Assembly: GCA_944393045.1 (NCBI GenBank)
Contig: CALXYT010000002.1
Span: 79,916-143,915, forward strand
Reading direction: 5' to 3'
Length of the DNA: 64,000 bases
Origin: an uncultured Succinivibrionaceae bacterium
GTDB taxonomy: Bacteria; Pseudomonadota; Gammaproteobacteria; Enterobacterales; Succinivibrionaceae
The translations under genes and the position numbers were made by a program. Of this stretch, positions 58,311 to 64,000 are shown piece by piece; position 1 is the stretch's first letter; each line of letters opens with the position of its first letter. The notes below the pieces were generated by a model. The model was not told where the DNA came from. It saw only the letters and a program-made list of their open reading frames with translations, and made no database searches.

Positions 58311-60087
58311 ATTGCACCTCTCTCGACAAAACCGTCGTATCACCTCAATACAGTGGGCTTTACCATTAAACGTAATTTCCAGTATGGTTACACTTCTTTT
58401 CCATGACACCACATCTATTTGGCATATTCTCCTTCTTATCAACGCTGATACGCAGTATTTATGATTACAAAACCTCATGATCAGATCTTCGCATTCATCC
58501 CTCCGACCAGTACCTCTCGGTATCATTGTCCAGCCATCGACAATAACCTTACTGACCGTTTCGTCGTGACAAATTAGAACGATTTCATCCAAGCCCAAAT
58601 CACCGAACAGACGCAGATAAATATCTACTTTCCCATCCTTGTCCACCTCGATCTTCTGGATAATGCGCTTGAGCTGAGCATTGGTCATCTGCCGCACATC
58701 AGCGATATCCTCAATCTCACGGAAGGTCTGGTTCAGGATTGCTTCCAGCTGTTCGCCCTTGGTAAGATGGTAAGACACCATCTTCAACTCATTTTCCAGG
58801 CGCTCGATCTCTTTGCGCATTCCGCCAATTCTGTCGTTCAGCTCCTCCCGGCTGATCAGATCGTCAGCGTACATATCCATGTATTTCTGCCGGGTCTTTT
58901 GCAGCTTAGCAAGCTGAGAAGTCAGTTCCTTCTCGTAGTTCAGTTTTCGTCCTTTACTTTATATACCAGTTAGAACTCATGGGTGACATAGCGGATGACT
59001 TTCTTCTTGGCTTTGAGCCCCCTGCAAAGTACTCCTGCAAGACCTCAATCAGTTCATCATCGTCCACTGTCACAGCGTTTGGGCAGTTGTCGGCTCCCCG
59101 CTCATTGTGGCCGGAGCATACCCAGCGAACATAGGTGTTCTTATAGGTGCGAACAGTACGTCGGAACGACCAACCGCACTCCTTGCACTTGATGATGGTG
59201 GAAAACAGGTATTTGTTACTCTGCCGCTCCTTGTCTACCTTGAATGCCTGCCCACGGGACTGCATGATCTGTTGTGCCTGCTCAAAATTTTCCGGGGCGA
59301 TGATACGAAGATCAGACCGCTCTACTACCATCCAGTCCGTTTCAACCTTATCAGTCCGCTGCCCGGTGAGAAAATCGGTTACTTCCTGTTTACCGTTGAT
59401 GATTTTCCCGGTATAGAGTTCGTTGGTAAGGATACGGCAGACACCGTTCTGGCTCCATCGAAAATTCCGCTTTGTTTTAAGCCCCCCGCTCGTTGAAGAA
59501 ATTGGAAATTTTCGCCTCACCATATCCATCCTGGATATACCACTGATAAATCTGGCGGATAACGGCAGCTTCTTCCTCGTTGATTGCTAAGTTAAAATAG
59601 TCACCAATGGTTTTGTCGTATCCATAAACGATATTGGGAGCGCGGTCTTTTTTGGCATTCATTTTTTTGCCGAATTTGACTCGCTTGGAAGTATTGGCGC
59701 TTTCCTCCTGAGCCAACGCACCGAAGATGGTCAGGACAAATTCGCTGTTGCCCATGCTGGTCATGTTGGCGGTCAGGAACTGGTTTTCAATTCCCAATGC
59801 TTTGAGTTTGCGGACATTCTGCAAAAGGTCAACAGTGTTTCTTGCAAAACGGGAGATATCCTTGACCACTACCATGTCAAACATACCATGCTCAGCATCT
59901 GCCATCATTCGCAGAAATTCCTTGCGGTTTTTGATTTTGGTGCCGGAGGTGCCCTCGTCGGCATACAAGCACACCAGGTTATCCCGGTACGCTGGGTGTA
60001 TTCCGAAAAAAAGGCTTTCTGTGCCTCCAGGCTATTGAGTTGGTCGACTTTATCTGTGGACACGCGGCAGTAAGCAGCTATATTCAT
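58200..60087 (-). pseudogene. large serine recombinase, broken by frameshifts
   Basis: Reading the minus strand from the ATG at 60087 gives a resolvase-domain start (MNIAAYCRVSTDKVDQLNSL). After a frameshift near 59985 comes LYADEGTSGTKIKNRKEF with VVKDISRFARNT. After another near 59490 come RWSQNGVCRILTNELYTGKI and a zinc-ribbon (CKECGWSFRRTV). After further breaks near 59020-58950 come the coiled-coil and C-terminal part (REELNDRIGGMRKEIERLEN). These are collinear parts of one clostridial TnpX/integrase-type recombinase of ~530 residues. The last ~110 codons of the open frame (58200-58530) are not recognisable as recombinase. It is inactive as written unless the breaks are sequencing errors. 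Confidence 0.85.
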
Positions 60088-60183
60088 AGACGAAACATCC
60101 TAGTCGTGTTTCTATCGTTTTGTTACATCTTTATTAAACCACTGAATGGGGAAATGTAAACAGTAAAAAGCACCCTGTATTAT

Positions 60184-60396
60184 TCACACAAGGTCATCTT
60201 GCTGTCGCTCTTCCTTTTGTCCCTCAGCTGCTTGCCAGATGGCTTGTTACACTTTTGGCGTGTTGGCCTCAATCAATACCTTTAGCATATAATTGACGGC
60301 TGTCTCTGCCGTGTTTGGGTCATGGAACCGATAATTCAATTTTCTCTTTTTAATGATGAAATGCAGCCCCCTCTCTGTCAGGTCTCTTCTCCATCT
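60184..60396 (-). pseudogene. small recombinase-linked protein with an in-frame stop
   Basis: The minus-strand frame reads KKRKLNYRFHDPNTAETAVN and YMLKVLIEANTPKV, then TAA at 60249-60247. It continues in the same frame as QAIWQAAEGQKEERQQDDLV to a TGA at 60184. It resembles the small conserved proteins I recall next to serine recombinases in clostridial elements. No proper start codon is seen upstream of LHFIIKK. The single TAA probably replaced a sense codon. Confidence 0.55.
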
Positions 60397-60552
60397 TTAT
60401 GAAAGACTCTTCCAAAATATCCCTGTCAAATCTTCAGCACCTCCGCAAATCAGAAAGGTCATAGAGAGGCGTTAGCAACAAATCTTGAAAAATGCAACTT
60501 ATTGCCGTTGCCAGGTATCAATGGACAAGAGCACTCATTGAGACTGATTTAT

Positions 60553-61188
60553 TTACCGTCTGCAAGCAGTCGAAACTGATGCAGTTTTTCCGCCGCTTTC
60601 GCCGCTGAAATATACCGGCACACACGTTTCTAGAACTCGATCATAGATTCGTTTTACAGCAAGTTCGTTAGTAGATTTTATCTCGCTCAGGCCCAGATTG
60701 GTGGTGACAATCAATGGTTTTTGAACGAGATACCGACCGTCAATGATGCCTAATACCTGTTCTCTAGCATAGTCGGTCTGGCGCTCCACGCCAAAGTCAT
60801 CCAGAATTAACAGATCACAACGTTTTAGGTCATTCAAATAATACTCTTTGTCAGCTGGAGATAAGGCAGGCAGTTTATTTAGAATGATCCCGAAGGTGGT
60901 CATGCAGATACTGGGCAGAAAATTGCTCTCCTACTCGCTCACCCCGTTAGCAATACAGGCAGCGGCGAAAGTCTTTCCGTTGCCGGGTGGCCCTGAGAAC
61001 AGTAGTCCCACATTTTTCTGCTGCATCTGGTTCCAGTGGGCAACATATCGCCGTGCCTGTTCCAGCTGCGGAACTTGTCCATTGTCCAGGGCAAAGGTGG
61101 ATTGATACAATGAAGCCGCATCTTCAAATGTACAGCGCCGTCTACTAAAAAGCCATTGACTGCGCTCAAATTCTAAAAAATCGCTCAT
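60553..61188 (-). pseudogene. DnaC-like AAA+ ATPase split by one amber codon
   Basis: One frame runs from the ATG at 61188 through Walker A (SGPPGNGKTFAAACIAN) to TAG at 60933-60931. It continues in the same frame with ICMTTFGIILNKL, Walker B (LLILDDFGVERQTDYA) and the sensor region (LIVTTNLGL) to the stop at 60553. That is 212 codons, the normal length of element-borne DnaC-like helicase loaders. Only the single TAG interrupts it; the sequence around it (VSE-stop-ESNFLPSIC) is otherwise collinear. Confidence 0.85.
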
Positions 61189-61296
61189 AAACTCTCATCC
61201 TCCCCGAGTTGATAGTAAGAGTTGTTTAATTCCTATTGTTTTCTCTTGTTGTTTGTGGGAACTTTATGCCCTGCCACACCGCCCATTCTTGTACCG

Positions 61297-61674
61297 CTAC
61301 AGGTGCAGTTTTGCTCCTCTGATGATGCAGAAACGCCCCTCCGGAATGTTTAGATAAATGTGACTGGGCTGGTTCCTGGCTGGATGCACCCGGCGAATCA
61401 GTTTGTACTCCTCCAAGTCTTTCACATGCCGTTTAACGGCGGTATCACTGATGCAGAAGATTTGGGCCAAGCTCCCGATGGGACAAATCACATACACCCT
61501 GCCGTGCTCGTCTGTGTATCCGTTCTTCTGGGACAGGGTAGCACGCTCCAAAAGTACACCATAGAGCAGCAGCGCCGTGCTGGATAAATCTTTGCCCAGC
61601 AGACTTCTGGGCAAGGGCACATAGTCGGTTAGCTTTATGTGCTGATAAAGTGGTTTTATTACGGTGTACTCCAA
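61297..61674 (-). CDS. replication-initiator-like winged-helix protein of the mobile element
   Basis: The 125 residues contain DYVPLPRSLLGKDLSSTALL followed by LYGVLLERATLSQKNGY, DEHGRVYVICPIGSLAQIF and a helix-turn-helix (SDTAVKRHVKDLEEYKLI). This is the pattern of RepA N-terminal-type proteins encoded with DnaC-like ATPases on clostridial plasmids and integrative elements. It lies 109 bp upstream of the dnaC-like pseudogene in the same direction. The frame is intact. Function in replication or regulation of the element is inferred from family and context. Confidence 0.7.
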   Translation of the reverse strand: MEYTVIKPLYQHIKLTDYVPLPRSLLGKDLSSTALLLYGVLLERATLSQKNGYTDEHGRVYVICPIGSLAQIFCISDTAVKRHVKDLEEYKLIRRVHPARNQPSHIYLNIPEGRFCIIRGAKLHL

Positions 61675-62328
61675 TCCACCACCCCCTTGATTTGAGTTTC
61701 TGCGGTTTCCAGTTTAACGGAATTTATACGAAATCCCTATTGCCTTGCAGGTAAAATTCCGCGCCATCTCATGTCAGCCACTCTTCATTCGACTGACCTC
61801 TTACACTTCCTGAGAAAATTGTACTATGCACTCTGTTTGTTTTTTATAGCGGCATAGCCACATTATTGTGGTTTCGTGGCTCACAGCCACAACTCATTGT
61901 CTTATACGAACGGAACGATTAGCGAATAGTGATGACCCTGTATTGATGATTTTTTCCAGGTGAACCACCAATGTGTTTGAAGGCTTTAGCAAATCGGGGT
62001 AAAAAGCAAAACAGCCGAGACATTCTCCCGTCCCGACCGCTTGATTGTATAAAAGTGTGATGGGGCCATTTCAAATACTCTTGCAAAACAAACAAAGCAA
62101 GTACTGATTTGCAGTTTTCACAAAGCGGCAAGCAGTGCAAAGTGGTACCCCTTTGCTCATTTTCTCAATTCCGCCGTTTACTCCATCTTTGAAAATTGCT
62201 TGTTGGTGCAGCAGCCCCACCCACCATTGAACAACATCGGTGATGTTGGCTACGCACCCTGCTTGGGTGCTTTGACAAAAATTAAATCTTTTGATTTTCA
62301 CAACAGTCTGGCCACTACTTCCAATAAT
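61675..62328. other. non-coding or decayed stretch of the mobile element
   Basis: No intact gene. It contains two adjacent hairpins, CCACA-TTAT-TGTGG (61858-61871) and GTGGC-TCACA-GCCAC (61876-61890). The remainder holds the possible AraC remnant described separately and unrecognised sequence. Confidence 0.45.
61919..62010 (-). pseudogene. possible remnant of an AraC-type HTH C-terminus
   Basis: The minus-strand frame contains PRFAKAFKHIGGSPGKNHQY, which resembles the second-HTH signature of AraC regulators (F-x-x-x-F-K-x-x-x-G-x-S-P-x-x-Y-R). Nothing recognisable precedes it and the frame ends shortly after. It is probably decayed; the call is tentative. Confidence 0.3.
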
Positions 62329-62448
62329 AATGTGATGAAAGAGGCTTGAAAAACATATAATTATGTGAATAGGCTTGTGTGTTTTATTTCTTATGTGTAT
62401 TATAAAAATGTGATGTACAAGCACTAAACCTATTGTAAAAATGTGATG
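62329..62448 (+). repeat. three direct AATGTGATG repeats upstream of the DUF4143 gene
   Basis: AATGTGATG occurs at 62329-62337, 62407-62415 and 62440-62448. The last two are part of identical 12-mers AAAAATGTGATG exactly 33 bp apart. They flank and follow the promoter at 62375-62403, so they could be operator sites; the last copy lies just before the translation start. Confidence 0.5.
62375..62403 (+). promoter_or_regulatory. promoter of the DUF4143 ATPase gene
   Basis: TTGTGT (62375-62380), a 17-bp spacer and TATTAT (62398-62403), about 55 bp before the ATG at 62458. Confidence 0.5.
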
Positions 62449-62457
62449 GGGGTATAT

Positions 62458-63798
62458 ATGGAACGATTGATTTTGAAGAAACTGCTGAGTTGGAAAAATT
62501 CTCCCTATCGCAAGCCTATGATTTTGAAAGGTGTGCGCCAGGTGGGTAAGACTTGGCTTCTCAAAGAATTCGGCAAACGCTACTACGAAAACACTGCTTA
62601 TTTCAACTTTGATGAAAACGAAGAGTACAAGCAGTTTTTTGAAACCACGAAAGATGTAGACAGGATTTTGCAAAATTTGATGTTGGCAAGTGGTCAGAAG
62701 ATTCTGCCAGAAAAGACCCTTATTATTTTTGACGAAGTACAGGATTGCCCTAAGATCATCAACTCCATGAAATATTTCTGTGAAAATGCGCCGCAATATC
62801 ACATTGCCTGCGCCGGTTCTCTTCTTGGTATTGCCTTAGCAAAACCTTCTTCTTTTCCTGTTGGTAAAGTCAACTTTATGCAGATTGACCCCATGACCTT
62901 TACAGAATTTCTACTGACTAACGGGGACGAGAACCTGGCAAGCTATCTGGAGACAGTAAACACCATTGAGCCAATTCCTGATGCCTTCTTTAATCCTCTG
63001 TATGAGAAGCTGAAGATGTACTATGTGACCGGCGGGATGCCGGAATCCGTCAAAATGTGGACGGAGGCACGGGATGTGGAAGCCATGCAGGAAGCCCTGT
63101 CCGGGATCATTGGCGCCTATGAGCGTGACTTTGCCAAACACCCCAATATCAGCGAGTTCCCAAAGATTTCAATGATCTGGAAATCCATACCGTCACAACT
63201 GGCGAGAGAAAATAAAAAGTTTATCTACAAGGTAGTCAAAGAAGGGGCACGAGCCCGTGAATACGAGGACGCATTGCAGTGGCTGGTAGATGCCCGACTG
63301 GTGCATAAGATCTATCGAAGCACTGCTCCTGGTTTGCCTGTGGCTGCCTATGATGACCTCTCTGCATTTAAAATTTATCTGGTAGATGTGGGACTCCTCC
63401 GCCGACTTGCACAGCTGGCACCGACTGCCTTTGGTGAGGGTAATCGGTTATTTACCGAATTCAGAGGTGCATTAACCGAAAATTTTGTACTTCAGACGTT
63501 AATTACACAATTTGAAGTTACTCCTCGGTACTGGACGCAGACAAATCCTCCTTATGAGGTTGATTTCCTGATTCAGCGTGAAAACGATATTTTCCCTGTG
63601 GAGGTCAAGTCCGACGCCAATACCACCAGCAGGAGCCTTAAGAAATTCAAAGAGTTATACCCGGATCAAGTTAAACTTCGTGTCCGGTTCTCACTGGATA
63701 ATCTGAAACTGGATGCTGATGTACTGAACATCCCGTTGTTTATGGCGGATCAGACTGATCGGCTGATTGGATTGGCAATGGAGAAACGGCTAAGATAA
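62458..63798 (+). CDS. AAA family ATPase with DUF4143 domain
   Basis: The 446 residues run from the ATG at 62458, preceded by GGGGG; in-frame GTG 62443 and ATG 62446 are alternatives. Walker A is GVRQVGKTWLLKEFG and Walker B is LIIFDEVQDCP. The C-terminal DUF4143 part has the nuclease-like PYEVDFLIQRENDIFPVEVK (D..E.K arrangement). These COG1373 proteins are common in gut Firmicutes and Bacteroidetes and have no settled function. This copy is intact and points opposite to the decayed genes. Its composition is GC-richer than the T6SS block. Confidence 0.85.
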   Translation: MERLILKKLLSWKNSPYRKPMILKGVRQVGKTWLLKEFGKRYYENTAYFNFDENEEYKQFFETTKDVDRILQNLMLASGQKILPEKTLIIFDEVQDCPKIINSMKYFCENAPQYHIACAGSLLGIALAKPSSFPVGKVNFMQIDPMTFTEFLLTNGDENLASYLETVNTIEPIPDAFFNPLYEKLKMYYVTGGMPESVKMWTEARDVEAMQEALSGIIGAYERDFAKHPNISEFPKISMIWKSIPSQLARENKKFIYKVVKEGARAREYEDALQWLVDARLVHKIYRSTAPGLPVAAYDDLSAFKIYLVDVGLLRRLAQLAPTAFGEGNRLFTEFRGALTENFVLQTLITQFEVTPRYWTQTNPPYEVDFLIQRENDIFPVEVKSDANTTSRSLKKFKELYPDQVKLRVRFSLDNLKLDADVLNIPLFMADQTDRLIGLAMEKRLR

Positions 63799-63895
63799 CT
63801 CACATTGACCAATTTCTCTCCAGAATTTAAAAAATTATTGAGGCGAATAGAATGAATCAATATAACGAAGTTTCTACACTTCAATATATAGGAAA
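63799..63895. other. short spacer between the DUF4143 gene and the IS end
   Basis: AT-rich sequence with one small hairpin GAAGT/ACTTC (63868-63883) and no gene. If the IS call is right, the first ~16-20 nt left of 63896 (minus-strand reading) would be the target-side sequence specified by the omega RNA. Confidence 0.35.
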
Positions 63896-64000
63896 TGACA
63901 TACTCCCCACGCATAAATGCGGAGGTTTCTAGTATCAACAAATCTAGCCTACTTTTGTAGGTCTTACAAATTCTCCTCTAAGAGTTGATGCCCCAACTCT
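63896..64000 (-). mobile_element. right end of an IS200/IS605-type element (tnpB omega-RNA region), truncated by the window
   Basis: Read on the minus strand, the terminal part is ACCTCCGCATTTATGCGTGG followed by GGAGTATGTCA. It holds a CGCAT-TT-ATGCG hairpin flanked by CTCC/GGGAG, the pattern I know from right ends of tnpB-carrying IS605/IS1341 elements. Upstream on that strand are CCTAC-AAAA-GTAGG (63961-63948) and an AGAGTTG/CAACTCT hairpin (64000-63981). The element end would be near TGTCA at 63900-63896. The tnpB gene itself would lie beyond base 64000. Confidence 0.5.

Noticed and set aside
62071..62802. Long minus-strand frame opposite the DUF4143 gene
   Set aside because: It is mainly the antisense shadow of a gene with clear Walker motifs and has no recognisable domain.
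63750..63941. Minus-strand ORF at the IS end
   Set aside because: It runs across the terminal hairpin and non-coding flank; no family pattern.
63860..64000. CRISPR-like repeats at the right edge
   Set aside because: The inverted repeats are all different and not spaced regularly; they fit an IS605-type end better.
1..64000. tRNA or rRNA genes
   Set aside because: I scanned spacers for cloverleaf patterns and rRNA signatures and found none.

Overview
The window looks like the chromosome of a low-GC gammaproteobacterium. The gene order rpsB-tsf-pyrH-frr-uppS-cdsA-dxr-rseP-bamA-skp-lpxD-fabZ-lpxA-lpxB-rnhB-dnaE-accA-tilS with divergent map-glnD-dapD, and rpsT-murJ-ribF-ileS on the other flank, is the classic gammaproteobacterial arrangement. 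Very AT-rich coding and spacer DNA plus a complete lipid A and BAM toolkit suggest a gut-type lineage such as Succinivibrionaceae. That family name is an inference, not something read from a marker gene.

Layout. 1-5517 (minus): ileS (cut by the window edge), ribF, murJ. 5518-6291: strong promoter, rpsT (TTG start) and its terminator. 6292-6925: a gene-free spacer with two plus-strand intrinsic terminators and at least one strong candidate for an unannotated structured RNA. 6926-28320 (minus): the envelope, lipid, translation and replication block from rpsB down to tilS. rpsB has a strong promoter and a pseudoknotted S2-type leader, rpsB-tsf ends at its own terminator, and pyrH has its own promoter. 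28925-33201 (plus): map, glnD, dapD.

33717-58074 is a type VI secretion system (T6SS) locus. A small plus-strand spike module (vgrG, a DUF6931-like gene, PAAR) converges on a long minus-strand operon. In transcription order that operon is three tandem hcp-like genes, tssA, tssB, tssC, a second tssC-like gene, tssE, tssF, tssG, clpV, a periplasmic binding-protein-like gene, an FHA gene, tssJ, tssK, tssL, tssM, a minimal protein kinase and a 53-residue helix-hairpin-helix ORF. Together these supply the tube, sheath, baseplate, membrane complex, recycling ATPase and a phospho-signalling pair. No recognisable toxin-immunity pair lies in the locus.

58200-63800 has visibly different composition (richer in G+C, clostridial-style proteins) and is a decayed mobile element. 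It holds a large serine recombinase broken by several frameshifts, a small recombinase-linked gene with an in-frame stop, a DnaC-like ATPase split by one amber codon, a replication-initiator-like HTH gene, a possible AraC remnant, and an intact, oppositely oriented DUF4143 ATPase. The window ends in what looks like the right end of an IS200/IS605-type element, whose tnpB would lie just beyond base 64000. The decayed element sits within about 130-250 bp of the first T6SS gene.
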